64,000 bases of DNA from Symbiodinium natans (GCA_905221605.1 CAJNDS010002413.1:1180552-1244551); one strand, 5' to 3'; positions 28,120 through 37,027 are shown, numbered from the stretch's first letter. The notes: generated by a model from the letters alone, not told the origin. Program-made: numbers and translations.

Positions 28120-30060
28120 CCGGAAGAGGAGACATCCAGTGGGTCATCAAGACTGGCGGACACAAGGATTTTCTTGTGGTCAGTGTACTCCCGCGTGGCT
28201 TCGAATTTCTCTATGCAGGACCGCACTACTGGTAAGATCTTTGACAGCACAAAAGGGTATCCTGGTGAAGGACCAAACAATGATGACAATCCTTCCTCTA
28301 AGGGGAACTTACCCTGGATCTCAGAAGACTACCTCGACGAAGTGGTGTCAAAAAAGATGGAAAGGTCTTCAGATATGGATGGGTTTGTTCCGGGAAGTGA
28401 GGGACCATTGGAAAAGGTAGAGGTGGAGAATGTTACTGCCTCTAAAATTCTTATGGCTCTTTGGAAGAAGGGACATAGAGTTGGTTATAGGAGGTTGTGT
28501 CGTTTGAACGCATCTGGATGCAAGGTTGGAGCAATGAAACGTCCAATCAAAAGGGTGCAGAAGATTGGCACTAGAAAGGCCTTCATGAAGATGTTCAATG
28601 TTTTTGGATCGTCTCAGCATGGCTCAGGAGTTGGCGGAAAACCGATCATGAAGGTGGTAGGACCAAGGCCAGGTTTTCCAGCTGTACTCCAAGCACCAAA
28701 TACTGATAGCACGTCGGGTGAAGGGAGCAGTCCCCAGGTACATGGCAATGTTCATGTAGAGCACAATCGCCCTATGGACCGGTATGAGGCAGAGCGCTTG
28801 GAGAAGAGGAAGAAGGGTTTCTGCTATTGGTTCGGCAGGGGGAAAGATCGCTGCAAATTCGGTGACGACTGCAAATTCATCCATTCCGAAGATGATGTGG
28901 TGCTACATTCATATTGGTGCAAATACTATGTGGCAGGGAGAGAATGTTTCGCTGGAAAGGATTGTGAGTTCTCGCATGATGCAACTGGTGTGAGGTGCGT
29001 CCAGTTTGCTCGGTCTGGGAAGTGTCGATTTGGTGACAGGTGTGTCTTCGAGCATGGTGTTCCGTTGGAAAAACAGAGGCCAAGGTCTCCAAGGACGCCC
29101 CCAAGGGATGGTCCAAGGAGAAAGTCTGGTGCAAATGGTGGAGAAAAGGAGATCTCTCCTGAACAGTTCGATGATGATGAGGAGGATTTTATGGTTTATG
29201 ACGAAGAGACCAAGATGACGGAACTGTTGATGGAGGCGATTTCATTTCTCTCCGGTGGCAAGCCAGATTTGGCTCGAGCAGAGGCGGACCCATTGTTCAA
29301 ACTCCTGAAGTTCACTGGAGATGCTGACCAAATGGATCAAGTATGGGTTTCGTGGACCACTGAAATGTTGTCCGTGCTGGAACTTCTCGAAGTAGTGAAG
29401 TCGTATGAGGTTTCGCTCGCGGAGGTGGAAGAATGGGTCAATGACCTGAGGATATGGTATGAGCGAGCCAATTTGGGAGAGGAAAAGGATCCCAAAAGAG
29501 GTAAAAAGAGATCCCTAGAAAGGGAGTCCAGCAAGGATATTCCTGCCGAAAAAGGAGTGGTTGAGACTTCGGAGACGGAGGTTGCCGTTGAAGAAGAGAA
29601 GAAAAAGGTAAAAAAGAAGAGGAAAGCTGCAGCTATCGAAGATCCTTACACTCTCATGGTTCCAAAGCCGAAGAAGATGCCGACGATCATTGAGAAGGGT
29701 GGATCAACATCCAATGTGGTGGCTTCTGCAGTGGAAAAATCCTCGAAGACGCGCACAAAGTCAAATGTCGGTGGAAAGACAAAGAAGAGGGAGAAAAGTC
29801 AGAGTCCCAAAAAAGAAGAGGTGGTAATGGTTCAAGATCCTGAAGAAAAGGATCGTCCATCTGATGCGGATGCACCAGGGTCTGCCACTGCGAATGAAGA
29901 GCTGGGTCAATCTTGCCAGGCGATTGAGGACGCAAAGAGAGAAGGATTGGTATCCTCAATTCAAAGGGGCGTACAGGATCCTGTTCTTACAGTTTCGGAC
30001 CTGGAGTATATTCTGCTGCAACTTCACCTCAAGATTGCCAACAATCGGAAAAAGAAGTGA
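22768..30060 (+). CDS. Gag-like CCCH zinc-finger protein, main part with internal duplication
   Basis: A 2430-codon frame continuing the original frame of 19016-22810. The ATG at 22768 is only the first Met after the frameshift. The protein contains a basic segment (RSRSNPVRRGRPLLDKKQ), then a globular region with VYDPRTLIQSPTTDWVMRR. A second CCCH trio at about residues 787-957 follows from the duplication, and then a repeat of the globular region. A unique C-terminal part has three more CCCH fingers at about 2013-2096 and a Lys-rich tail. In total nine fingers lie in this element, counting those upstream. No Asp-Thr/Ser-Gly protease, integrase or reverse transcriptase motif is present. The stop TGA is at 30058. 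Confidence 0.75.
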   Translation: MARNAHLWVYTPHVSEVMITLGVTNVSDLQEFIFVEDLVDKGINKVTACKILQLVGEVRYRPGGPEKAVPSDASVRVQQSSGNKGTGRAAVRTLTQVREAEDSGAKTMPRGSYRELFDKVRYRDGWTLAQRSPLCVQKLRLVGVGMPPVNPPTKKYRSRSNPVRRGRPLLDKKQVRQVPRSRSQRRVQPAEVVEKPKPLELKPRGGLSYRFSRAWADVVDDDEQAEALVSYAASSSDSSEEETNAVQRLKEIFLQERDSQRTANRGNVPQSGSSGSNDGPKKSVHLGEGRDKASRGETRQEVTSQVFSLPQPSRRAERSQKRARDGSVMVGSLAVGSTDEVLPGQGVAGQVNVSESAQVLPGQEVAGQETAPEGAVQISGEETDQKEGEGGSNDLRGDDAKMLDGGPVRSDLQQLLVKGLLTRIYWKVAVGKLPVGQRDCQKGSNKMDRNLVISMSSEGASEQDENLALEDDADQSMGDGAMVVLVYDPRTLIQSPTTDWVMRRGLTDRSVWPAMAYMAQRICAEMVQVDEMNAQLGTGALLFQRRDQGHYTDLHHSFHENPCLPAVGNYPLSVMGALLSPGLEGEFKNTDKFGTAMEAIAYDWSRSPGMEVHIELMARVAKMVHPFLNLGAQGSVMVSEFLWQRGRARLMEFLQAATCADQLEALWRRMDDDADEEVDPSTAVLEVFGPEGAVLDQGNNESLIPIEDAGGEISGDTGGDGKAPEVSNQGEDEFWNALWLDTKLFLQELDGAVQSMSKRENKPMEAYMDPDQYKKAYMTPKTVLSPGYSKLCKFFNRGRCRNGDECSYEHRRYGEGWPGGGSTDPKNSQEADDEDGNIGDPPTEEGTVDEAQQEREDLAFRAKYNFGKGASKGEPTSGEPKGRLCLYYNQGGCKYGTACRYLHNDDIALEGTWEPGKSWDNASRKSLRDAGFHNCCFDYYLRGRCRKGLNFCKYSHDEMSEERLSLLKHLVQVANQVRFEKERGWEITDRSTFQPPASGGAESSSSSAPKALQMTNVSQKDGEKGTLDEAEADEQKNSVAASTGTQLQNPEEPIENWMARNAHLWVYTPHVSEVMITLGVTNVSDLQEFIFVEDLVDKGINKVTACKILQLVGEVRYRPGGPEKAVPSDASVRVQQSSGNKGTGRAAVRTLTQVREAEDSGAKTMPRGSYRELFDKVRYRDGWTLAQRSPLCVQKLRLVGVGMPPVNPPTKKYRSRSNPVRRGRPLLDKKQVRQVPRSRSQRRVQPAEVVEKPKPLELKPRGGLSYRFSRAWADVVDDDEQAEALVSYAASSSDSSEEETNAVQRLKEIFLQERDSQRTANRGNVPQSGSSGSNDGPKKSVHLGEGRDKASRGETRQEVTSQVFSLPQPSRRAERSQKRARDGSVMVGSLAVGSTDEVLPGQGVAGQVNVSESAQVLPGQEVAGQETAPEGAVQISGEETDQKEGEGGSNDLRGDDAKMLDGGPVRSDLQQLLVKGLLTRIYWKVAVGKLPVGQRDCQKGSNKMDRNLVISMSSEGASEQDENLALEDDADQSMGDGAMVVLVYDPRTLIQSPTTDWVMRRGLTDRSVWPAMAYMAQRICAEMVQVDEMNAQLGTGALLFQRRDQGHYTDLHHSFHENPCLPAVGNYPLSVMGALLSPGLEGEFKNTDKFGTAMEAIAYDWSRSPGMEVHIELMARVAKMVHPFLNLGAQGSVMVSEFLWQRGRARLMEFLQAATCADQLEALWRRMDDDADEEVDPSTAVLEVFGPEGAVLDQGNNESLIPIEDAGGEISGDTGGDGKAPEVSPEEETSSGSSRLADTRIFLWSVYSRVASNFSMQDRTTGKIFDSTKGYPGEGPNNDDNPSSKGNLPWISEDYLDEVVSKKMERSSDMDGFVPGSEGPLEKVEVENVTASKILMALWKKGHRVGYRRLCRLNASGCKVGAMKRPIKRVQKIGTRKAFMKMFNVFGSSQHGSGVGGKPIMKVVGPRPGFPAVLQAPNTDSTSGEGSSPQVHGNVHVEHNRPMDRYEAERLEKRKKGFCYWFGRGKDRCKFGDDCKFIHSEDDVVLHSYWCKYYVAGRECFAGKDCEFSHDATGVRCVQFARSGKCRFGDRCVFEHGVPLEKQRPRSPRTPPRDGPRRKSGANGGEKEISPEQFDDDEEDFMVYDEETKMTELLMEAISFLSGGKPDLARAEADPLFKLLKFTGDADQMDQVWVSWTTEMLSVLELLEVVKSYEVSLAEVEEWVNDLRIWYERANLGEEKDPKRGKKRSLERESSKDIPAEKGVVETSETEVAVEEEKKKVKKKRKAAAIEDPYTLMVPKPKKMPTIIEKGGSTSNVVASAVEKSSKTRTKSNVGGKTKKREKSQSPKKEEVVMVQDPEEKDRPSDADAPGSATANEELGQSCQAIEDAKREGLVSSIQRGVQDPVLTVSDLEYILLQLHLKIANNRKKK

Positions 30061-30189
30061 TTGGATGGTATGGATGAAGGGATAGTTTTTCTCTTTCTGG
30101 AGACGGGTGCGCTGGAACAGCCAATGTGCTGACAATGTGGTGGTTACTGTTAAGGGTATGGAAATCCCTGATAGTAGAAGTAAGTAGCT
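30061..30189 (+). other. 3' untranslated stretch of the LTR element
   Basis: Unique sequence between the stop codon and the right LTR. The last bases before the LTR include GATAGTAGAAGTAAGTAG, a weak candidate for a polypurine tract. Confidence 0.45.
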
Positions 30190-30350
30190 TTTGGGAGTGA
30201 GGGTTGGGTTAGTGCCCCTCTACTTGTGTAAGGGTGCCCCTTCCTTGTTGCTCTTATCCGTGTTCTTGGTTGTTTCTTGGTTCGATCTGGGAAATATAAG
30301 TTCAGGGCGATTAGGGGAGTTGATTTCCTTCCTTGGTTGTCCCCCCCGTA
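30190..30350 (+). repeat. Right terminal direct repeat (LTR)
   Basis: It matches 18822-18981 with one extra C in the terminal C run. CCCTAAACCC begins at the next base, so the element borders telomere-like DNA. Confidence 0.85.
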
Positions 30351-30733
30351 CCCTAAACCCTTTAGAGGGTTGTGATTTTTTCAGGGCTTGTCGGATTTGC
30401 AGGTAGCTGGCGGGGCTTGAAATCCTAATAAGCCCTAAACCTTAAAAGCCCTAAAAGCCCTACAAAGTCCTAAGCCCTCAGCCCCAACCCCAAACCCTAT
30501 AAAACTAAGCTCTAGGACTCTAAGCCCCAAAATCTAGACGCTGCACCCTGCAGCCCTAAACCACTAACGGCCCAGACCCTACAAACCCCTAATCCCTAAC
30601 CCCTAAACCCTAAACCCTACACCCTAAGCCCTACACCCTAAACCCTAAACCCTAAACCCTAAACCCTAAACCCTAAACCCTAAACCCTAAACCCTAAACC
30701 CTAAACCCTGAACCTCCATCCTGCTCTATGCAG
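30351..30733. repeat. Degenerate and pure CCCTAAA repeats
   Basis: Degenerate CCCTAAAAG/CCCAAACC repeats are followed by a pure CCCTAAA tract at about 30640-30711. The tract leads to a TATGCAG acceptor-like site at 30727-30733. Confidence 0.7.
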
Positions 30734-30956
30734 GTACAGCCGGTACGGCACGCCCGAGGGCCGCGCCAAACCGGAGCTCGTTGCTTCTCGGACCGAAGAC
30801 AGAAGGGTCTTAAGGGTAGTAAGGGGTTTGGGGTTTAGAGTTTAGGGTTTAGGGTTTAGGGTTTAGGGATATTAGGGGTTTAGGGTTTAGGGTTTAGGGA
30901 TATTCGGGGTTTAGGGACTCGGACCGAAGACAGAAGTGTTGAAGGGGCTTCAAAGG
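30734..30956 (+). CDS. Exon-like pair interrupted by a TTTAGGG tract with 19 bp direct repeats
   Basis: After ATGCAG the frame reads YSRYGTPEGRAKPELVASRT. CTCGGACCGAAGACAGAAG (30787-30805) is repeated exactly at 30918-30936. The same frame resumes through the right copy as RTEDRSVEGASK, up to GTTAGG at 30957. The tract between could be an intron, but no clean GT donor is present at the equivalent position. The product is not recognised. Confidence 0.4.
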
Positions 30957-32634
30957 GTTAGGGTTTAGGGTTTAGGGTTTAGGGGTTAGGGGTTTAGGGT
31001 TTAGGGGTTTATGGTTTAGGGGTTTAGGGGTTTAGGGGTTAGGGGTTTAGGGGTTTAGGGTTTAGGGGTTTAGGGGGTCTTAAGGGTTTTAACGGTTTAG
31101 GGATACTAGGGGTTTAAGGTTTAGGGTTTGGGGGTATTAGGGGTTTAAGGTTTAGGGTCTTAAGGGTTTAGAGGTTTAGGGCTTTAGGGTTTTCGGGGCT
31201 TGGGGGTTTAGGGTTTAGGTTGTTTTTTGGGATTTAGGGCTTATTCGGGTTGAGGATTCAGGTGTTTAGGGTTTAGGGATATGAGGGTGTTTGGAATTTC
31301 GGGTTTAGGTGTTGAGGGCGTGGGGATTGTTTAAGCCTAGGGTTCAGGGTTTAGGGTTTAGGGTTTTAGGGTTGAGGGGTTTGGGGGGTATTTGGGCTTG
31401 TGGGTTACAAGGGTTAAGGGTCAGGGGGTTTAGGGTTTAGGATTCAGGGTTTAGGTGTTGAAGGCTTCGGTTTGTTTTGGCTTTGGGGTTATTTGGGTTA
31501 GGGTTTGGGGGTTTAGGGGCTTCGGAGTTTAGGGGTTCAGGGGTTCAGGGGTGTAGGGGCTTAGGGGTTATGGGTTTATGGGTTTAGGGGCTTACGGGCC
31601 TTTGGATTTTGGGTATACGGGTTGACGGTTTTATTTGTTATTTTGTTGTTTGGGGGGAGGGGGTTACGAGCTTAAGGCTCAAGGCCCTGAGCCAGGCTTC
31701 GGACTTTCAGGTTGCAATTCGCTTAGGGTTCAGAGGGAGTAGGGCCCCAAAACGCCCTTAGGCCTTAGGCCCTGAGCCCTAAACCCGAAGATTAGAGCTT
31801 TAGAGGGTGTGTCGGACTGAGGGTTGTTTAGGGTTCCCCTAAACCCCGAACTTAGCCTTTCCTCCTTGCTTTAGCATTAGAGTTTTGGGGGAAGAGGGAA
31901 ACCCTAAACCCCAACCCCAAACCCTAAGCTAAACTTACGAGTGTTAATAGGGAATGGGGGCAGGGTTCGGGCCTTATGTAACCCTTTAGCGCAGCCACCA
32001 AAAGGGGTAGTTTACCCAAATGCTAAGGTTTAGGGGTTAAGGTTTAGGGCTTCGGGTATAGGCTGTGGGCTGTAGGGCTTAGCGGTAGTTTCCCCTACCA
32101 ACCCTGCAGCCCACTAGGCCCGACAAGCCCGATACACTAAACCTGACATACCCAATGTTCCATAAACACGATAGACCCTGAACCCGAGTAGGGTTGAGGG
32201 CGGGGTCGTCAGGTCCCCGGCGACGGAATCTCGCGTGGCCCCAAGAACGGTGTAGACGGATTTTTGTTGTTCGGGTTTAGAATCAAGGGTCGTGGGTTTA
32301 GGGTAAACCACGAACCTTCAAGCCCTAAACCCTGAAGGCCCTAAAGCCCTAACCCCTGAGCCCCCCAGCCTTAACTAGGCCCGAAGCCCTAAAATGGCCT
32401 GCAAGCCCGAACCTTGCGCGGACTCTCAAGGCTTGCGCCCTTTTCCACTGCTGGCAGCAGGTTTAGGGTTCAGGGTTTTTTGGTTTAGGGGCTGATAGGG
32501 TTCAGGGTCGAGGGTTTAGAGGCTGACAGGGTTCAGGGTTTAGGGTTTAGGGTTTAGGGTTTAGGGTTTAGGGTTTAGGGTTTAGGGTTTAGGGTTTAGG
32601 GCCACTTGAGCCGTTTCGGCCAATGGCTGTGTAG
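30957..32634. repeat. Long degenerate TTTAGGG region
   Basis: Mostly GGGTTTA, GGGGTTTA and GGGTATT variants to about 31620, then mixed unique and degenerate sequence. A pure TTTAGGG tract lies at 32535-32600. A minus-strand frame at 32114-32311 is not accepted, as it consists of repeat-derived codons. Confidence 0.6.
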
Positions 32635-32681
32635 GGGTTCGGGAAGGATCCCGAGCATCGGAGACGGAGCCACCAGCGACC
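32635..32681 (+). CDS. Exon-like island ending in GTGAGT
   Basis: GTGTAG acceptor-like and GTGAGT donor sequences border 47 bp of unique GC-rich sequence. The product is too short to recognise. The minus strand is also open here. Confidence 0.3.
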
Positions 32682-32715
32682 GTGAGTCCACCCAAATCCA
32701 AATCCCTCTGCACCC

Positions 32716-32942
32716 TACTTGGAGGTTCATCTAGGATGTCCGGTAGTGCCCTTATTCCCTTTTTGGGGGCTCTAGGTTCCCCTATAAACCCCTTTAAGCA
32801 AAAAAGGGGCACCCTTTTTAATCCTAGCTTACTGGGCAACCTAGTCATGGCACTTAATAACCCAATTTTAACTGCACTTGTAGTTCAAGGGGCCGAAAAG
32901 TGGGTTGCAATTGGGTTGTAACTACTATGAACCTCCAGTTAC
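32716..32942. mobile_element. Family A element interrupted by a family D element
   Basis: The A left end TACTTGGAGGTTCAT stops at 32730 and resumes as TCATGGCACTTAATAACCC at 32845. The right end is ACTATGAACCTCCAGTTA. The D element occupies 32731-32844. Confidence 0.75.
32731..32844. mobile_element. MITE-like family D copy nested in family A, TCAT duplication
   Basis: The left end CTAGGATGTCCGGTAGTGCC and the right end (inverted: CTAGGTTGCCCAGTAAGC) enclose GGTTCCCCTATAAACCCC. TCAT lies on both sides (32727-32730 and 32845-32848), giving a 4 bp target-site duplication. This fixes the ends of family D at this copy. Confidence 0.75.
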
Positions 32943-34849
32943 TAAGCCCTAAAGCTGAATTCAACCCCCCCCATAAGCCATACAAAGCCCGGGATAGCCC
33001 AAGATGTCGGCGAAGCGCGGGATGGGTCGTGCTTGTTTTTGGGGGCAGTTGCTTTGAGAGGCTCAAGGGACAAATAGGGTGCCCCAAAAAATTCGATAAA
33101 GCAAGCGACTGCTTTCCGATCGTTTCCTCAGGGGCTCGGGCTTAAGGGGTTTAGGGTTCAGGTTACTTTGAGGCTCCTGGAGACTGGCGGCCTAGGGTTT
33201 TACAGGGTTTTTTGGGTTCAGACGGTTCAGAGCTTAAAGGTTTAAAGGTGTGAAGGGTGCAGGGTTCGAAATTATGCCCCCGACCCCCGTTTCCCCAGGC
33301 CCAACCAACCTTTGTTGAAGCTCGACTTGGCTAAGGGCCTAAACCCTAAGCCCTGAATCTTCCCCAAACCCTTCTCCGCCCTCGGGGCCCTTGGCCTTTT
33401 TTCTAGAGAATGAACCCTATGAGCACCTAGGACCCAGTTGCTCTCCGCATGCCGAACTAGGGTTTGGGGCCTTAGGGTTGGTTTAGGGTTCAGGATGTGG
33501 AGCTCGCCCTTCCAACCCGGAAAACACGGAATGCGAGAAGCGCAAGATTCCCCCCCCGAGACCTACAGCCAGAAACCCTAAACCTCCAGTACCCTAACAC
33601 CTGACTTCCCGAAGCCTGAAATCCGAAATCAGGTCCACTAAAAACCCTCAACCCCCAAAACCGTAAACCCTAGGCCCTACACCCTACACCCTACGCCCTA
33701 AACCCTAAACCGTAAACCTTAAACCCTAAACCCTAAACCCTAAACCTCAATTAAACCCCAAGGTCCTCAGCGGTGGGGGTAAGCTGTGGCTTCAAGCAGA
33801 TGAGAGGGGGCCTCAAAGGGTTTTTGGGTTTGGGGCTTGGAGGTTAGGGTTTGGGGTTTTGGGTTTGGCAGTTAAGGTTTATAATTATTAGGGTATTGAG
33901 TCAGGGTTTAGGGTTTAGTGTTTGGGGTTAAGGGCTTGGGGTTTAGGATCTGTTCGGAGAGGGTCTGGCGTACTCATGAACTCTAGTTCAGAGGTGTAGG
34001 GTCTAGAACCTAGTACCCTACACCCCCCCCCCCCCCCCCCCCTCCCCCAAAAACAGAGAGACACAAACACACTAAAGCCCTGCCCCATCTCCCTCAACCC
34101 TGTAAACCCATAAGCCTTATACAAACACTAAATCCTATACGTTCGCCCAAGACCCTAAATCCGGGACTGTGGCTCCCCACGACCCTTCAACGGGCGCTTT
34201 GTGGGCTCAAAACTCATGGTCTATAGTTCAGAGATCCTTCAGGGATCATGGTCTGAAGCCCTCAACCCTAACCCTAAACCCCAGACCCTCAAGTCCTCAA
34301 ATCTGAAGAAGCGTCGGGCTTCAGGGATTCAGGGAGTTCAGTGCCATGGCATTGGGGGTTTAGGAGCCTTTCACAGCAGCCGTGCCTAAACCCTGAATCC
34401 CTCAACCCTGAAACCCTGAAACCCTAAACCCTAAACCCTAAACCCTAAACCCTAAACCCTAAACCCTCACACTGTCAACCTTAAAAAGGATCCCTCAGCC
34501 CTAAAACCCAAAAAAACCCTACAAAAGCTTAACCCGTAGACCCTCAATATCCGAAACGCCGAAACCCGACGACCCGCAAGATCTAAAGAGCCTCGACTAG
34601 AAACCCCCAACCCCCAAACCCCAAACGCTAAACCCAACACCCCCACTCCCCGAACTCTAAGACCGTGAAGGCTAAACCCTAAATTCGAGTAGCCCTAAAC
34701 CCTAAACCCTAAACCCTAAACCCTAAATTCGCCAAAAAGCTCCTCAAGGCGGTACCTCCCAGAGCTGCGGTGTCGCAGCGGGTGCCGCCGCGCCGGGGGC
34801 CCCTTTTTTTAGGTGGTTTAGGGTTTAGGGTTTAGGGTTTAGGGTTTAG
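32943..34849. repeat. Degenerate repeats and unique pieces, no clear gene
   Basis: Contains CCCTAAA-type tracts (33665-33750, 34425-34465, 34694-34726), TTTAGGG-type tracts (33840-33930 and 34815-34850) and a C20 run at 34023-34042. Unique pieces near 32960-33140 and 33280-33560 have open frames but no motif I recognise. Confidence 0.5.
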
Positions 34850-35040
34850 GGTTGTTCCCCCTTATATTAACGGTGCTTAGTAGGGATTATCATCGGGGAT
34901 ACTATAGTCCCTATTGGGGGATTACGATATTACGGGACCCTGTTGGGGTTTCTAGGGAATCCTATCATTTGGGGGTGGTATTACAGGGGTATCTTATTTT
35001 ACCATGTAGGACTTTTAGTAAAAGGGGGAACATGCCAAAT
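34850..35040. mobile_element. MITE-like family B, long copy
   Basis: The left end GGTTGTTCCCCCTTATATTA and the right end AGTAAAAGGGGGAACATGCC match family B. At about 190 bp it is the longest copy, with several ATTAC/GTAAT and GGGATTA motifs inside. The shorter copies may be internal deletions of it. Confidence 0.65.
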
Positions 35041-35286
35041 TTAGGCGTTAGGTTTTCTTTTTTTTGTTCCCGGTGTTCGGGGTTTCGGGCTGAGGGTTTA
35101 GGGCTGAGTGTTTGGGGCAAGTTGTTGGATTGACCTACCGCCCATGGGTTTTGGGATGCGAGTTCCCAAGCCCCCAACCCTAGCACCCCCTACCCCTACT
35201 CCGACTCTAACCACCCCTCATGACGGAAAAAAGACCTAGAGGGCAATCTGGGCCTTTTAAAAAATCGGACGGAAGTCAAAACCCTT
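35041..35286. other. Short unique/degenerate stretch
   Basis: Degenerate TTTAGGG (35085-35120) and CCCCTA-type repeats with unique sequence between. No gene is seen. Confidence 0.5.
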
Positions 35287-35418
35287 ATTCATGGTACTTC
35301 AAACCCATTTATAACAGTGCTTAAAAGCCACTTTATAAGCCCCTGAAGTGCCACAGGATGGTCAGAGTCGAGTTATACGCCAGCTTTTCCTGGGTCAATA
35401 AGCACCATGAACCTTCAA
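35287..35418. mobile_element. Diverged family A copy
   Basis: The left end ATTCATGGTACTTCAAACCC and the right end AATAAGCACCATGAACCTTC, with CTTATAAGCCCC and CCACAGGATGG at the centre, match family A. Its right end supplies the ATG of the following open frame. Confidence 0.65.
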
Positions 35419-35694
35419 AACCCACCCGAACCCCAAAACCCTAAAGGCGGCCAAGTGCAAGAGGACACTAGCTACGACCATGGAGGAAGTCGAGAAGGAG
35501 CACATGAAAAACCAACAGCGGCCCCCGCCGCCAGCGCGAAGACCGTGCCTCCTAGCAGCAGTCTGAAGCTGGGCTGCCTGAGGTGCCGAGGAACGGCAAA
35601 GGGTTGCGAGAAGTGCCAGGACCCAAACTTTCGAGGCCTCCGTCTCACCAGACAGGAATGGCTCGCCAGGGCCAAAACCCACGGCTTGAAGTGA
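35407..35694 (+). CDS. Small Cys-motif protein or last exon
   Basis: A 95-codon frame whose first codons are the end of a family A element, so the real exon probably begins later (near 35445). The C-terminal third reads KLGCLRCRGTAKGCEKCQDP and then NFRGLRLTRQEWLARAKTHG before TGA. Cys-x2-Cys-x6-Cys-x2-Cys is a compact potential zinc-binding motif in a basic context. The middle is Ala/Pro/Ser-rich. The product name is unknown. A telomere-like TTTAGGG tract (35752-35800) follows. Confidence 0.5.
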   Translation: MNLQNPPEPQNPKGGQVQEDTSYDHGGSREGAHEKPTAAPAASAKTVPPSSSLKLGCLRCRGTAKGCEKCQDPNFRGLRLTRQEWLARAKTHGLK

Positions 35695-37027
35695 GCCATG
35701 CGCTGCAGGTGGGGTGTCGCAATGCGACCCATGCAACGCGACCCAGCAGGGGTTTAGGGTTTAGGGTTTAGGGTTTAGGGTTTAGGGTTTAGGGTTTAGG
35801 GACCCATGCCTTGTACAGGAGGGGTCTAATAGACAGCATGTTGACCAGGCACTTGGTACCTAAAATACGATGTTGCACGAAGGGTTGATGTGGGAACATG
35901 CTGTTGCGGGTGAACCTCCAAGCCCTAAACCCTAAACCCTAAACCCCAAACCCCAAACCCCAGACCCCAAACCCCAAACCCCACACCCCAAACCCCAAAC
36001 CTTACACCCTCAAACCCGAAACCCTGAAGGCTCGTACGGGAATACTTCCTGGAGTGGGCAGATGCCTCCCAGGGACGGCTGTCAGAGGCTCAGTCTTCGG
36101 CTTGAAGGGTCTTTAGGGGGTTTTTAAGGTGGGTTTTTTAAGGTTTTTTTTTTTTAGGGTTTTTTTTTAGGTTTTTTTTTAGGGGGCTTTTAAGGTCTTC
36201 AGGGTTTTTTTGGGGGGGGTTTTAGGGTGTTTAGGGTCTGGGGTTGCATTCCGGATACTCGACAATGTGTTCCCTCACAAGGAACCCGGCAAGGGCGAGG
36301 GAAGAGTCTTACGGCACCCAGGAATTATTGGCTTACGGGAGGGGTTAAAAGGGGGGGGGGGTATCCAACAGGGCGCCCCAAGGCTCCCTGAGCTCCCCTT
36401 ATAGTTTCCCTAGCTACCTACCCCCCCCAGGAACCCCCCCTCCCTTAAGAATCCTAACTATAAAGGAGGCTGTACTTATAACCCACTTATAAGCCCCTTA
36501 AGTGCCCTAACGTGGTTATAATTCGGTGACGAAGTACAGTTGTAACTGGGTTTTTTGTACCATGAACCTCCAAGAACAGCCTGGCAAGCCCCCCTTTCTA
36601 GAAGGCCTGCCTGCGGAAGAGGGTCCAGCATTTTGGGGTTGAAGGGGAGTAGGGCTGAACTAAGGTCTGCTTACTGAGCCTTGGAATGAACCTTCACCCC
36701 CCCCTCCCCCCCCTCCGATTTAGGATACAACAGGGCAGTTATGCCGATCTGTCAGATTTCTCTGTCCCACGTAGGGGGCATGGCACTCCACTACTAGCAT
36801 CTCCTGCACTTTGGGAACAGTTTATGTTTTCGTAGCCACGTAGGTTATGCTTGGTAGTTACAGCTCACATGGTCTGGCAACAGAACTAGAGACCACCACC
36901 TCCTTCAACCTGAGGGTTCAGAGCCTGTACTACCTTCAGACCCCCCCCTCCCCCCCTCCCCCCCCAAAAAAAACTCAAAAATGTTCTTCCTTGAAAGGGT
37001 AACAAGGGGATTGTCATCTTCTTTTTT
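35695..37027. repeat. Telomere-like tracts, T-rich variants and a family A remnant
   Basis: TTTAGGG (35752-35800), CCCCAAA-type repeats (35925-36010) and T-expanded variants such as T8-12 AGGG (36115-36200) are present. A family A remnant with GTACTTATAACCCACTTATA and CCATGAACCTCCAAG lies at about 36461-36575. CCCCTCCCCCCC tracts occur near 36695 and 36940. Unique sequence at 36720-36940 shows no clear frame. Confidence 0.5.

Larger units (their letters stand above)
18822..30350 (+). mobile_element. Large LTR-type retroelement with Gag-like ORF only
   Basis: Direct repeats of 160 bp (18822-18981) and 161 bp (30190-30350) bound the element and differ by one C in a C run. A primer-binding-like site follows the left repeat at once. 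Between them lies one long frame, now broken, for a WW/S1/CCCH-finger protein. No protease, integrase, reverse transcriptase or RNase H motif is visible, so I infer a non-autonomous Gag-only element, or a cellular gene captured between LTRs. The repeats begin TTTGGG and end CGTA rather than TG...CA. I see no target-site duplication, so the outer edges may be eroded. Confidence 0.7.

Noticed and set aside
19039-29959. Minus-strand and alternative-frame ORFs inside the Gag-like ORF
   Set aside because: Overlapping shadows. They duplicate with the DNA and show no motifs, whereas the long + frame has clear domains.
32583-32617. Reverse-orientation spliced-leader-like sequence CTTGAGCCGTTTCGGCC
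   Set aside because: Only the first eight bases fit well; the rest needs many changes.
34678-34732. TAAATTCG on both sides of a short CCCTAAA tract as a target duplication
   Set aside because: Eight bases that partly overlap the repeat itself; too weak to separate from chance.
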